NCBI GenBank assembly: GCA_030052745.1
Contig: JANBVO010000025.1
Coordinates: 1 to 64,000, forward strand
Direction: 5' to 3'
Source of the DNA: Pleurostoma richardsiae
Taxonomy: Eukaryota > Ascomycota > Sordariomycetes > Calosphaeriales > Pleurostomataceae
DNA: 64,000 bases
A program made the translations under genes and the position numbers. This document shows, piece after piece, positions 11,181 to 25,000 of the stretch (position 1 is its first letter; each line of letters begins with the position of its first letter). The notes beneath the pieces were generated by a model. The model ran no database searches. It saw only the letters and a list, made by a program, of their open reading frames with translations, and was not told the origin of the DNA.

Positions 11181-12827
11181 CTAGTCACCATCCGCGCCGA
11201 CTATGCCCTGGCTGCGTCTACCCTTAGTCGTCAGAGCCCTATTGAATCGAAAGACAAACACACTAGGCCCAGTCTCATCATCTGTCTCCCGTTTCTGTTC
11301 CATGAGCCTCTCGAGGCGCGTCGTAAGCGCGCCGTTAGAGGTGACGACGGTAGAGCACGACAGCCAGCCATAGAGGAAGGTTGAGCGGTTGGCGGGTAGA
11401 GAGAACAAATCTTTGTCAATGGCTAGAGCAGCCCTGGGCAGCCTGCCGTTATTGACCGCCTCCTGGACGTCTAGTTTAATATGATCAAGGACTCTGATCG
11501 GTAGCTTCAGATCCAACGGCAGCTTATGGATAGACAGTCGCTGCAGCCTATGGAGCAGGTCTGCGCCACTGGCCTTTGCTTCTTCATCCTCAATCCCAAG
11601 TATTATCGAAGCCCTTAGAACTTCGGTCTTACTCCCTATCAGGGAAACTATCTGACGGAAATGCTGGGCTGCATCCCAAGTACACACCAGTGCTCTCGAC
11701 CGGAGCACCGGGCTGACGTTCAAACCGATGAAGCTTTTGCCGCTGACCTCTTCCTCGATCTGTGCCCTGATATCGCCGCGATGCCACGGCTGTATCTGGA
11801 CGAACGAGTTGGCTATGTCCGACGCAAGCGCGATGAGAACGGATGTGTCGATGAGTAAGGTCGGGCTTAGACCTTTTAAATCATCCTGGGTTAGATTAGT
11901 GAGTGCCGTTTCCAATGGCGGAGATGAACTCTGACTGAACCAAGAGTTCGCACAATGAATGTTGATCACAACGTCATGCCCTCCCATGTTGCGAAGTTTT
12001 TCGAGGAGCCTGTCGACATCGGTGTTCGCCCCTTCGTCGATCCTTGTCAGGACGACGCTGAGACGCGGGTGACGGTATTTATACCTCACCGCACGGCTTG
12101 CTTCAACGAGACCGCTGATAATGCGTACCAGGGAGATGGCCCCTTCCCCATCGCTGACATCGCAGCCTTTGTCGTCCTCACCATCCGCACCCGATAGTTT
12201 GTCCGTCGAGCCATCACCATCGCCCCAGTCCCACCCACTTTCCGCCATCTCGTGTAATAGTCTTCTGTCTGTGGTGTTGACGATCCTCAGCCACTGGCTG
12301 CCGCCATCAATGGCAGCATCAACAAACGCGGTATCCCGTTTGGGCCGGAGCCTTCGCGAATCAAGAGGAGGTTGGCTTGTGGCCGTTGGCCCTTGTGTGC
12401 CCCGGCATCTGGCGAATTCCTGACCTATGGACACAAGAGCGCGGCAGCGCTTTATGATGTCCCAGTCCCTCTCCATAGCTGACAGGTTCGAGAACTCCAG
12501 GCGATTCTTAATCCTTGCCTGGACCTCGGTGACCATACCCCATTCTGCACCCGATCCAAGTGTGTCTAGGCTGTCTAGAGCCCGCTGGGCAGCTTCACGC
12601 TCAACCCGGATGCTATGTGTCATGGGGCCGAGACCAGGGAGATGGCCTTTCCGATGACAGCTATGCATCTCTCGAAGTCTCGTGAGCTCGTCTAAAAGCC
12701 TCACGCTCCTTGCAAGGATATCTTCAGCTAGTGCCGATGCGCCTATATGGTCTGGCACGGATGACGCTAGGACGGCAATCCCCTCGTCACAAACATGTTT
12801 CTTTGAATGATCAGTGCTCGATTGCAT
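11181..12827 (-). CDS. DUF1308 family protein (C7orf25-like)
   Basis: A single uninterrupted exon of 548 residues from the ATG at 12827; the frame stays open a little further upstream but has no ATG there. The family is eukaryotic with no settled biochemical role. Recognised by WLRIVNTTDRRLLHEMAESG (about residues 179-198), the block RYKYRHPRLSVVLTRIDEGA (about 248-267), and the C-terminal part opening LLIDTSVLIALASD (about 324-337). The latter resembles the first acidic strand of PIN-like nuclease folds. An Asp/Gly-rich acidic insert lies between the first two blocks. The gene is intact although both flanking genes recognised here are dead. Function is not known. Confidence 0.75.
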   Translation of the reverse strand: MQSSTDHSKKHVCDEGIAVLASSVPDHIGASALAEDILARSVRLLDELTRLREMHSCHRKGHLPGLGPMTHSIRVEREAAQRALDSLDTLGSGAEWGMVTEVQARIKNRLEFSNLSAMERDWDIIKRCRALVSIGQEFARCRGTQGPTATSQPPLDSRRLRPKRDTAFVDAAIDGGSQWLRIVNTTDRRLLHEMAESGWDWGDGDGSTDKLSGADGEDDKGCDVSDGEGAISLVRIISGLVEASRAVRYKYRHPRLSVVLTRIDEGANTDVDRLLEKLRNMGGHDVVINIHCANSWFSQSSSPPLETALTNLTQDDLKGLSPTLLIDTSVLIALASDIANSFVQIQPWHRGDIRAQIEEEVSGKSFIGLNVSPVLRSRALVCTWDAAQHFRQIVSLIGSKTEVLRASIILGIEDEEAKASGADLLHRLQRLSIHKLPLDLKLPIRVLDHIKLDVQEAVNNGRLPRAALAIDKDLFSLPANRSTFLYGWLSCSTVVTSNGALTTRLERLMEQKRETDDETGPSVFVFRFNRALTTKGRRSQGIVGADGD

Positions 12828-13919
12828 TAGGAAAACATAGGCCTGCTGCACTAGACGAGAGTGGGAGAGACGGCAAGTAATTCCTTCTCGGGGAATTACT
12901 GTATCTGTACTTCACTATGGTGCATCTGAAATCATTTACTTCCCACCTGGGAAAGCCTTGGCCCAGTAGGTTACGCCAAGCAGCCGGCCCACTAGGCTAC
13001 CTAGATATTTTTGAACGTCTGCTAGGGAGGCGCAACTACTACTAGTCGGAGGTATGATTGTACGATGTACATAGTGGGTAGGTACCGTAGTTAAGTGCTA
13101 AGTCCAGTCCCCTATGAGGTACCCAGGCACAAAGAAGTTGGAAAAAGTTCCGAGGCTCAACTAGCTAGTCATATGATACGGCACGTGCGCCATCGACATC
13201 GTCTCTAGAACGCGATATCGACACAACACCAGCGTACTAGAAACGGTCACGTCAACAGCACTGCCAATTAGTTAGGCACCAAACTTACCTACGGTTACAC
13301 ACTGTACAATAAATACGACTGGTAGATACCAAGGTACCTGGCTAGGCAACATAGACCCATTGTACTTCAGCAGTGCATACACCTAATGGCTCGAGATATC
13401 CTTTGGTCATAATCGACTGCAAAGCCCAGGCACTTCGAATAACCGAATCGCAGCCTGTCTTAGGCGGCGCCGGTACCATAATCCGGCGCCGTCATTTTCC
13501 AACGCTCGAAGCTGGAACCCGCCTCCTCGAAAGAGAGTTGTAGGGCCTGTGTCGAATCCATACGGCGATGCGACCAGCACAGCCCGAACTATTCTGCGCT
13601 GTCGCTAGAGCATGGGCATCATCTTCCAGCACCCGCCGCCGGCAGCGAGCGCATCGCCTTTTTCTGGAGGGCCTGTGGTTCCCAAACTCCGCATGTCTAT
13701 CCAGGTGGAAGCAGAGACGCACACCGACAGGACTAGGCTATTTAAGGTAGATATGTAGCTGGACATGGTCCAGTACCAGTGCCATGGCACACCGGACCAA
13801 TTAGGTCATCTACATTGACCCTGTCCTCCGATGTAACTTGCCCTGCAGAAGCAGGACTTTCGGATGCCATGGCCAGGACATCCCTGGCGACTGTGTTTCT
13901 GTAGCGCGATGTTATATCT
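12828..13919. other. Intergenic; possible lost 5' part of the downstream pseudogene
   Basis: Contains scattered GGTACC/CCTAGG motifs around 13000-13130 and 13330. Short open frames at about 13490-13790 show no conserved signature. A zinc-cluster exon for the transcription-factor remnant downstream was looked for and not found. Confidence 0.3.
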
Positions 13920-14763
13920 ATGACTAAGACACGTGTGGCCTATGCCATCGAAAAGATGAAAGGAGTATCGAAGACGATAGGACTGGGAACCGACTCCATG
14001 GTGCCCCGGCCAGCTGCACAGAGGCAATATGCCTCGCTTTATACAAGGTAAGTCATTACTGCCTCCCCTTCTCACACGCCGCAGACTTTGCTGGGCTGCT
14101 TAGCCCCAGGCGCACACGCTCCCTGTGCCCTATACATGGCGAAAAGCCTCGCCAACTCATCTGTCAAATTCCGGTCTATTGACGGCCGCGTGCAGGATCT
14201 GCTCGCCAGTCCCGCGCCAGCAACTGATGTCGAGAATCTTGCCCATATACAAGCTCTTCTCGTGTATGATGAGATAATCCGCCTCGTGGAGGGTGACATT
14301 GTTGCTCCTGCTGTCACTGAAGTATGTAAACCCCGACCTGGAGACAACCGCATTCGCTCTGACCAACAAAATGATCTGAGAGAGTGCCTCTGCTGGTGGC
14401 GCTGGGACGGAGCTCCTAGCACACTTACTAGCAGAAGCAAAGCCTTTCAGGAAGGAATGTGTATTCCAGGAGTCAGCCCGGCGTGCCGCCCTAATCTCCT
14501 TCTTCAAAAACTCTGTCGAGGGACTCTTCCTCTAATATGCCGAATGATTGTATCCGTGCTATTCATCAAATCTCTTGGCACACCTACGACATGTGCGTGA
14601 TACGTTTAAATTTGATGTTGCCTGGATGGAAGAGGAGCATCTTGTAGCCTCGAGCGCCAACCTCTCCGAGGTCAAGGACAGAGGAATTAAGAGTCTTAGA
14701 AAGATCTTGATCACTTACTTTATTGGAACAAACGAGGCTAGAAGGTGGTCTATGCAATGGTAG
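13920..14763 (+). pseudogene. Fungal transcription-factor remnant (Zn2Cys6-type middle/C-terminal region)
   Basis: Three plus-strand frames must be joined to follow one protein. The order of blocks is that of fungal-specific regulators whose body contains a CALY...QALLxYxIIRLxxGDI pattern. First comes AYAIEKMKGVSKTIG with MVPRP (about 13940-14040). A likely intron GTAAGT...GCAG follows at 14048-14083. Then PCALYMAKSLANSS, RVQDLLASPAPATDVENLAH and QALLVYDEIIRLVEGDI (about 14120-14305), ESARRAALISFFKNSVEG (about 14472-14525), and FKFDVAWMEEEHLVAS with ILITYFIGTNEARRW (about 14608-14750). Frame changes and a stop near 14534 break it. The DNA-binding zinc cluster was not found. The family assignment rests on motif spacing remembered from relatives. 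Confidence 0.6.
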
Positions 14764-15171
14764 CTCACTGTGAGATGAGATATCGCTCAAAGGCAGGAAC
14801 TTTGAGTCTCGAAAGGTCTAGCCCGAGGGGTTGCCTCGAGAAAATATACGTGCCAGTGGGTGGGCTCAATATTCTGAGCTGCGAAAGCTAAATTGCAGGG
14901 ATGGAACGTGGAGAATGGCGTAATAATAGAAACTACCTAGTTTAGCGTGGACCTGGAAGTTAGCCTTTCGAGGTTAGTTTTATTTTTGAATGTCTACGCG
15001 AACAAGGCTAGTTAATATTACGTTCTTGTGTCCTAGCAATGTAGGTAGGTAGGTAGTTATCTTGCTTCATACTAGCATTCGCAGGACAAATCGTCCGTTG
15101 CAGATTGCCTGTTGGACTCGGCGAAGTCAAGAATCAACCGAAACTCTGATCCCGTCCGTTTGTGAAAGGCC
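14764..15171. other. Intergenic
   Basis: No open frame of note; a GTAGGTAGGTAG run lies at 15042-15056. Probably contains the promoter of the thioesterase-like gene. Confidence 0.3.
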
Positions 15172-16332
15172 ATGGCATCCGCAGGACCTGTCAGCAGAGG
15201 GTGGCTCGCCCGACGCGTCTTCGCGCCCTTGGCTCTGGGACTCATGGCTTGGATGGGACACTCCGCGTTACATCTCAACCGGTCGCAGCACCTAGTACAC
15301 TTCTTCACCGGCCCAGGCCGGATCAGTAGGATTGCGCTGCTGCTTTTTGCTGTCACCAATTGGAAAAGCATGCCTTTGGCCTGGACAGTAAGTTCGCCAA
15401 CGAGGGCACCCGGACGTCACTCCCCTCATCCCATTACCTTAGTAACAGCTCGCTGCGCCATGTCTCCCTCCTCGCGACCTGCATTGCTTCCCGACCTATC
15501 GGCTTCCTGACAGCCTCTCACGCAGACTCGAGTACTTTCCGCCGTTATCCGCCATACTATCAACAAACGCAAACCTCTACCCTCGCGTGCCCTCTTTCAC
15601 CCGGTCATTTCGCAGACGTACACTTCCCTCCTTGAGACTGACTACAACCTGCACAAGTCCAACTCGACCTACTTCTCCGACCTTGATGTTTCCCGCGGCC
15701 ACTGTGTCATGCACCTCTTCCAGCCTGGCATCGAAGCCGTGAATGACAACGCAAAGACGAGGTTGGTACTCGGGAAGGATGACAGGGTGCCAGAGGGTCG
15801 CATCAGCATTATTCTAGGCTCCGTCTTCTGCTCCTTTAAGAAGGAAATTGCTCCCTACCAGGCCTACGAAATGTGGACGCGGGTGTTGGCATGGGACCGC
15901 AAATGGCTGTATATGCTCACGTATTTTGTTGTTAAGGGTAAGGTGCGGCCGACGGCGTGGGATTCAATGCAGTGCAGAGACACACGACAGAAAGGCGAGC
16001 ACACGGATTTTGAGCAGTACATCATCGCCACCGCAGTCAGCAAGTATGTTTTCAAGCTAGGAAGGCTCACCGTCAACCCGTCCATTATTATCGAGGCAAG
16101 CGGGCTTCTGCCAGAGCGACCAGGTGAGGGGTGGAGGGGAGGGCCGCAAGGAACTGGCGCCCCGGATGAGCTGGATGGCATCAATGCAGACAGCGACTGG
16201 GACTGGAAGAGAGTAGAGTGGGAAAGAAGAAAGGGCATGGTGTTTGCAGAGCAGTTCGCCGCTCTAGATGCTGGAAGCACTATGTTTGATGGGGGGGAAG
16301 ATGGCGCTTTGGGAAGATTTAGTATTGGGTAA
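15172..16332 (+). CDS. Thioesterase-like (hot-dog fold, THEM6/4HBT_2-type) membrane-anchored protein
   Basis: Two exons, 15172-15387 and 15526-16332, give 340 residues. The intron is GTAAGT...CGCAG with a CTGAC branch. The N-terminus is hydrophobic, with stretches at about residues 11-30 (RVFAPLALGLMAWMG) and 45-70 (RIALLLFAVTNW), suggesting membrane anchoring. The second exon begins with TRVLSAVIRHTINKRKPLP and FHPVISQTYTSLLETDYNLH, followed by KSNSTYFSDLDVSRGHCVM. The D-x-N-x-H-x-x-N-x-x-Y pattern is that of the thioesterase-like proteins related to THEM6. Next come LGSVFCSFKKEIAPYQAYEM and VLAWDRKWLYMLTYFVVKGK, as in the same fold. The C-terminus is Gly-rich and acidic. The substrate is unknown; fungal relatives are often mislabelled as capsule biosynthesis proteins. 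Confidence 0.75.
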
Positions 16333-17103
16333 CGATTCTGTGTCGAAGATCATTCTTGTGGCCTAAAATATGAGCGTACAAGAGACGGCCCTCAACTCCA
16401 GGGCGGAGCCTATTTCTGCACAAAAGCCTCCCTCCATTACGAAAACCCCCTTATACACTTTCACCGCCCTACGTATTTTGGAAAGAAAGACGTAATAATC
16501 TACTCGGCATGTACATGTACATACATAGTAGTAGAGGAACTCGGCGAGAAGGAGTCACAGCCGCCGCCACACAGGTAAGTGCACGTATGCAGTAAGACCG
16601 TCATAATAATCGATGCTTTTCCAAGACCCGGAAGGAAGGAAAACCAGGAAGACCTTGCTTTAACGAAAGAATTGCAATACTTACCTTAATCCAGGTAGGT
16701 ATCTTAGGCACGTGGTTATTACACTTTTCTAAGAATAATTTGAGGTCGGGTATCTCTCTGTCGAAGGTACCTTGAATTCTTATCTGAATAATGTTAGACG
16801 GGTACCTACTTGGGCGGCTAGATAGGTACCTTACGTGCCGCATCTGAGCACCCGAGCCACGGGCAATTAATCGACCTAACTGTAGGTACCCAGGTCTGAG
16901 ACTCGGCGCAGCATCTACCAGTTAGGGTAGCATCTATCCCACTTTCCTTACAACCCGGGCGGGCTAGACTAGGTACGGGGTGTATTACTGTATCCTGGAC
17001 AGTGCTATGTTGAGTGATTGTTGCTGTCACATCGTCTTATAATCGGTGTTCTGCTTGAGGTCGCCCCTCAGCTAGGGTGCCGTCAACTCATTTCGGTCCT
17101 GCC
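16333..17103. other. Intergenic
   Basis: Non-coding, with repeated TACCTA/TAGGTACC motifs at about 16690-16900. Holds the 3' end of the upstream gene and the promoter of the phosphatase. Confidence 0.35.
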
Positions 17104-17761
17104 ATGGGCTCTACACGCATCAACGACGAAGTCGCAGTCCTCTTTGTCTGCCTCGGCAATATCTGCCGATCGACCATGGCAGAAGGGATTTTCCGGTCTC
17201 TGGCTCACAAGCCACCCTACCAAGGCCGTGTGGCACGCATCGATTCTTGCGGAACAGGTACAGCGTTCCCCCAACCCCATCCCGGTGGAGGTCCAACCGT
17301 TGGGGACGAGGGGAATGAAAGCTCATCTTAGTTTAGCCGGGTACCATGTGGGAGAAGAGCCAGATGATCGGACCATGTCCACCCTGCGGGATCATGGGAT
17401 CACAGACTATGAGCACCGTTGCCGGAAGGTAGGTCCTTGGCGCGCAGCCATGGGTCCCTGCGAAGTGTTGACGCCCGCTAACTGGGGCAACGGCTCGCAG
17501 GTGCAACTCTCTGACTTCGATATCTTCGACTATATATTCGCGATGGATCTGTCTAACCTCGCCGACCTACGACGGCTGCAGAGGAGCAAACCGAACGGGA
17601 AAGCAAAAGTACAGCTCTTTGGGACATACTCGGGGACTGGAAAGGATGAAGTCGTGCGGGATCCGTACTATGGCGGACAAGCTGGTTTCGAGATGGCCTT
17701 TTCGCAGTGCGAGCGTTTCTCCGCAAACTTTCTGAGAGAGAGATTTCCGCGTCTGGGCTAG
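17104..17761 (+). CDS. LTP1: Low-molecular-weight protein tyrosine phosphatase
   Basis: Cytosolic acid phosphatase removing phosphate from tyrosine in proteins (yeast Ltp1, fission yeast Stp1). Three exons, 17104-17257, 17337-17428 and 17501-17761, give 168 residues, the normal size. The P-loop is VCLGNICRST with nucleophile Cys16 and Arg22 (C-X5-R). The general-acid loop is DPYYGG with Asp136. EEPDDRTMSTLRDHGI and FDYIFAMDLSNLADL are conserved family blocks. Intron 1 ends at the second of two possible AG sites (TTTAG at 17336), which restores AGYHVGEE after SCGT; intron 2 is GTAGGT...CGCAG. The plus frame is open through the introns, so a longer unspliced reading is possible but would disrupt the fold. 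Confidence 0.92.
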
Positions 17762-18652
17762 CCCTGGGCGCCTCGACCATGATCTTTCGCTACGGTGCAA
17801 GACGGCGAAATTTCAGGCGGTATATCCCCTATTCAGCTTTGGTTCTTGTGTAATACGACAAGCGTTGACGCGCCTGGGCAAGGCCAGCGGTAGGTTGCAA
17901 ACTCAAGTATACGCCGGCTGGCCATACCGGCGAGCATGGCGTTGAACAGAGCGCGCCCTTTCTAGGAGGAGGGACAGGCACAGACAATGGTCTCTGCGTA
18001 CGATTGTCACTGCCACCTATCAGGCCTACCAACCTAAGGTGTCTACCTAGCTAGGTACCTAGGTTGGCGAGACGACTGGGAGGGTGTCGCGCGGCTATCC
18101 CATGGAAGTTACGAGGCTAGAGCCGAATAAATTGTTCATAGAAGATCCTCGTACGAATACCCCACGCACAGGTACCTACCATCGCCATAAACACGTATGG
18201 GGAACCAGTCGCTACCTGTAACTACCTCTACCTATACCTGAACGTCGGGCCAATGCGGGGCGGAAGCGCCGTGGTGGGCCCCACCCCACCTTGTCAGACA
18301 GTCAGATTGACCCCCGTTGCACAAAAGATATGGCTGCCCCTCTTTGATCGTAGCCGCCGAGCTCAGCCCCTCCCCTGCTTTGATATCTACCTACCCAGGC
18401 TACCTCGTGGGACCTTCTCCCCTGCCTACCTCAGCGACTGTCTGCGGCAGCATATTTAATTAGAACCTCAAACGACCCGGAACACCTTTTCTTGCATTCC
18501 TTTGCTATAACGTCTGTATTCTAGCGACGGCACCAGTGTCCCTTGTCCCTCGTGTCCCGCCGTCCAGCTCCACCGGCTGCGCCTGTACTTGAGCTGGGCT
18601 TTGCCCCTCCGAATCAAGATTATCGCTGACGGGACGCTTCTGACGGCGCATC
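17762..18652. other. Intergenic, promoter of the MAP kinase gene
   Basis: About 890 bases with TACCTAGCTAGGTACCTAGG at 18045-18064 and pyrimidine-rich sequence before the SLT2 start. No gene seen. Confidence 0.35.
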
Positions 18653-20400
<1,748 letters not shown>

Positions 20401-21105
20401 AAGGTAGCTATCTTGTAGGGTACAAGGCCGAATATGCGGCCGATTTGGTCAGGCAGCTTCTGGCTCGAGGGGTGGCTTTACTTGGGTCACTACAGGCCAG
20501 TTTAGCCACCCCGACAGATTGCTTTATGCTTTTATTGTTCTTCATTACTCATGAGCCTCACCCGCGGCAACGTTGGATATGAGATCAGCCAGCTTCATGA
20601 AGGTGGTTGCGATGCCGCAAATTTTTGTGTGAGGTTCAAGCCGTACTTCCTAGGATGAATACATCTTTGGAGAAGGCTGCGCAGGCAGGGAAAGTCCGAA
20701 TGTTATCACGACTTTATTTCATCGGTTGACGGTTTCGTTTAAGTCCTACGGGTGGACTCTGATATCGCTGCATGCTTCTCTGCGCCACTGGGTGGGACAG
20801 AACATGAGCATTAAAGCTGTTGTCGGTGCTGACACAGCTGTATTTTGTGGATACGACAAAGGAAAAAGGCAGGGAGCTCTCCCGCTGTGAAGAAAGAAGA
20901 TACGAACAGATAGGCCCTTCTTCAGGAGCTGTCTGGATTCGCGATTAATATATAAACGTCTTATATGATGTGACTGTGCAAGTTCTTCAGCGCCCTAAAA
21001 AACCCACCGGATCGTGAGTATACTGTGTGTATCCGAGGAAATGCAACCTAAGCAGAATAAAATGTATCCTAACGTATAATTGGTTCTCTCGCCTCTACAT
21101 CTGTC
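20401..21105. other. Intergenic between convergent genes
   Basis: 3' untranslated regions of SLT2 and the DUF3455 gene. No conserved coding signal. Confidence 0.35.
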
Positions 21106-22006
21106 TCACGACGACGACCCATAGAACCAGTACATCGCCGCGTACGGGACACTTCCCGCTCCGGCACCTGCATCCGCACACGTATGGGGATTTCCGCCTG
21201 CAGTAAGGACGCGGTACACATAGCTCAGGCCTTGACTTCTGCCCGACCCGTTGTCCGTCAGTTGAAGCCAGGCAACGGCACCTGTTCCAAGCACTCCCGC
21301 GTCGGCCGTGGGCGGCGCGGACACACTACCCGTTTTTGCACCAATGAAATACAACCCGGAGGTGCTCGCAAGATCGAAATTAGGCGTCCCCGCCGTATCG
21401 AAGAAGTGATGGCCCAAAAACGCGGCGGGTGCTATCTCCCCAAGCACTAGATCAGCTGGAGACGGAAAGGGGTCCGAGGTCGCACCGTAAGCTGTCTCAG
21501 GGAGGTCGTTGGGGCTGTCAGGCGTACCAGGAGCTGCGGCAGTTGAGTTGTTCAGATTCAGAGGAAGGTCCTGTGACCACAGAACGGTAGATGGAAGACC
21601 TGCCCAAGCGAATTCCGAGAGACCAGTGGCGGCGGTGCCCGGATAGAGAGTGGTGATGTCGTACAGGACAGCCAGTGCTCCGGTTGCGGTAGTGCTAGCA
21701 GAAGAGTTGGCGCAGGTATAGTTCTGGATACCGTGGCCGACGGCAATCTTCTTGAGAACTAGGCCAGCAGGCGGGCCAGCCAGATCGGTGGCTAATGAGC
21801 GAGTAGGTCAACTTCCCGGATTCACCCCTGGCCGTGAGGACAAGGCACCTACCACCAGTGCTGGGGAGAGTCGGAGTCGGTGCGGAACCGGCAACGGTGC
21901 TGGTTGGTACTGCAGACGAGACTTCGGAGCTGCGCGGCCTGCAGGGCGGGGCAGCCGTCGCCGCCCCGGCGAAAGAGGTGAGGAGGAAAAGTGTCTTAGA
22001 GAGCAT
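21106..22006 (-). CDS. Secreted DUF3455 family protein
   Basis: Two exons, 22006-21853 and 21791-21106, joined over a 61-base intron (GTAGGT...TTAG), giving 279 residues. The chosen ATG at 22006 starts a clean signal peptide (MLSKTLFLLTSFAGAATA, then APP). An in-frame ATG 66 bases upstream would add 22 residues before it and is less likely. The mature protein contains KKIAVGHGIQNYTCAN, ATGALAVLYDITTLYPG, LGHHFFDTAGTPNFDL and WLQLTDNGSG, and ends in YRVLTAGGNPHTCADAG. These mark the fungal DUF3455 family (sometimes annotated malate dehydrogenase without good reason). Function unknown; it is probably extracellular or wall-associated. Ser/Thr/Pro-rich linker after the signal suggests O-glycosylation. 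Confidence 0.82.
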
Positions 22007-25000
22007 GCTAGAAGGAAGGGAAGGTGAAAACAGAGACGCCAACAGTGCACTCCCTTTGGAAAAGAAGGACAATCACCCAGATCCTGTGCGTGATGGAATG
22101 GCGGAGAGGAGCTGCAATACAGTTGGTGTTGCGAGACGTTTTCTGAGCCGTGTATATATGTAACAGTCGAAGCGGAAGGATGATGGGATCAGAGAAGAAA
22201 GGAAGGATAGAACAATGAAGACACGGGAATCTAAGTCTGTTGTCGGTTGGGTCAGTCAAGACGAAGCTAAGGCAGAGTCGGGGGTGGCTTGACGTTTATA
22301 GAGTCTCTGCTCGCTAACAGCATCGAGAGATATGAAGTCGTTTGGTCGATGCCCTTGACCGGGGAGCTGGAGCCAAAGAGCAACCAGGCGGAGACAGGAG
22401 GATCTGGATGCAGTAGTGCAGGAGGAGGATGGAACAAGCTCAAAGCTCAAGGGTCAAGCCTCGACAGGGGACAGACGAGGTCCATGCAACACGGGAGACG
22501 GCAGGGGAAATAACGGCGCCATATTGGGACGGTCGTTGTGAAAAGGCCTCGGGGGATGCGGACAGCGTTAGCGTGGCCTCAAGGGCCCGGCTAGAATCTA
22601 CGGACTCGGAAGCCTCTATGCTGTTTACTCACGGCTGTCTCTGCAGATTCTGGTGGTGGCACAGCGGAGTAGCGTCAGAGCACAGGGGAGATACAATATC
22701 AAAAGCCAGAGGATGCAGGGGTGTTCAAGAGCAGATCAGGTCCTCGTGTGATGTTGCAAAGCGGAGGTAGAAGCGGGAGAGAGCCCGAAACGAGGTAAGG
22801 GGGATGAGGCGGTATCTGGGTTGAGTCGCCTGGAGGACGAGTAGCAGGAGGCGTACGCAAGAATGCCTGGCGGCTATCGGGAGAAACTTTAATAAAAAAT
22901 AAAGGACGGCTGCGTCTACGCAAGTGACAGGGGTGCGGGTCTGTTGGTGATGATTGTGGCGTGTCTCTTCCTAATATGTGCGTGTGTGTGTGTGTCGGTT
23001 CTAGAGCTGATAGGGTTGGTGGCCTGTGGCGGGACGTACCATCTCTCCATGCCCTTACTGTGTACATGGTAGATATCGCTTTGCCTTCTTTTTCTTTTCT
23101 CTCTTTCTCTTTGCGTGGAAATCAAGGCGTACAAACAAAACGTAACAGACCTAGTGCATGTAAGCTGTTCGCCAATATCCACTTCCACCTGGTATGCCTC
23201 TCATATAGATAATAAATTTTAGACGCGATGTTATACATCTAGCAAAGCAAGGACTTTTGCGAGGGGGTCACTCGGATCTGGCCAAGCACAACACAACGCT
23301 AAACAAGCGGTGCAGAACAAGCTCGTGTGAATCAAGACATCAGACGACGGATCCACGCCTCGACCATGCAAGACTACTGAATCTGGACGCCTCCATTCCG
23401 CGTATGTTCCGTAGAGACCTGAACATCTTAGTCGTAAGCTTGCGTTGCGGAGAACTTGTCTCAGCTGAACGTATCTTGCCTACCTATGCTATACGCAAAG
23501 TCACACCGAATTGGCCTGATCCTGTCCCCTTCTTCTGTACAGCCCGTCAGCCTGTTTGTCAGCCATTCGTTCGCTCAGTCGGTCTGCTTGTACTGTCTCG
23601 TGTTCGTATATGGGTGTAAATGCCTTACCTACTTACCTGCTTCACTAAGATACTCAAAAGCCTTCATGTTCCCTAAACACCCACCCAACGTTGCACCTAT
23701 GTCGAAGTGCGGAGTAGATAGATACGCCAGCCACCTACTACGCAGTAGGTTGGTCGCTTCTTCTGCGCGGTTCGTTTTCACCTGCGCGTCTACTGCGATA
23801 GAGGGCAGTGAGGCTGTGCCTTTTCATTAGCCTGTCGGCCGAGCTTGTCGGCTTCTAAGCCCAATCAGGAAGGCCGAATATATGCGAGCGTTGTTATTTG
23901 CACCCTACCTCTTGATAATTATAGGCACTAATTTTAGAGTATTTTTAACCTAGGTAAGGTATCCTAAGAAGAACTGTCTGCTATTGATTTACATCGTAGC
24001 TGGTCTCTGTGAGAAGGCAAGTTGAGAGACCTATGAGCCGATTCCTTAACGAGCCCGACAGGGCGGTCTACAGGAGCATGTCCCGACCTGTTAAGAGAGC
24101 ACACCGGGCCAGTTACGTACACGGTACAGATTCGAACGACGCAACCAACCGCAGCCTGGCTACGCCGATAGTGGGTGTTCATATTAATTACCAATACGTC
24201 CCCATCAGAGCGCTGTCTCCATCTACTATGTATGGAATACCCACTGCCTCAAAATGCCTTGTTCCCATTCCGTAAGAGCCACGTCGAGCGAAGGATGCAT
24301 GGTGCAGCTGTCTCCGCCACCCCGTGGACGTTCGGCATGCCCCATGCGGCTCCCGGTGAGGATCCTCAGCCTGCTGTCCTCCACCCCACTCTACATAGGT
24401 ACATACTGTGTACTCTACATGAGAAAGTCATAGCGTCGGTTCAACGGCCAGTAGGCCCACAAAACGTTTCGTTTTAATACACGATGCCTGTCCGCATGTT
24501 CCATGTTGGTTGTGTGGTCTGTCACATTGCAGAGTAGGATGTAGCTCTTGAGCGGCGTCGAAGGATCCCCTACAAAACCTCCTCAAACATCCTCACCACT
24601 GTCACTGACGGGGTCTGAGGCCTTAACCAGGCGAAAGACGAGGTTACCTCCGAATACCTATGACAATAACAGCACCTGCTCCGTATCCCCGGCACATTCC
24701 TCCCTTCTTTTGGTTTCCCTCTTTCCTTTGTATTATGGTGGTTTCCCCTTTGTGTTTTCAGTTCCGCTTGCTCACCGATTTATGATCCGACAGTGGCAGG
24801 CAAGCTTCCGTCTGCATACAGATATGTGAAGAATCTGGGGAAAGTTGCGACGACACATATGTTCTTCTATCCATTGACTACACCAAGCGTTCGGGTAGCT
24901 TCCGTCTATGATACCTAGGGTGTACTCAGCGGGCAGGGAAAGCTGGAGATTAATTGTTTTGAGCATGGTTTGGTAGAGAGGTCTGTGGCTCACTCGGCGA

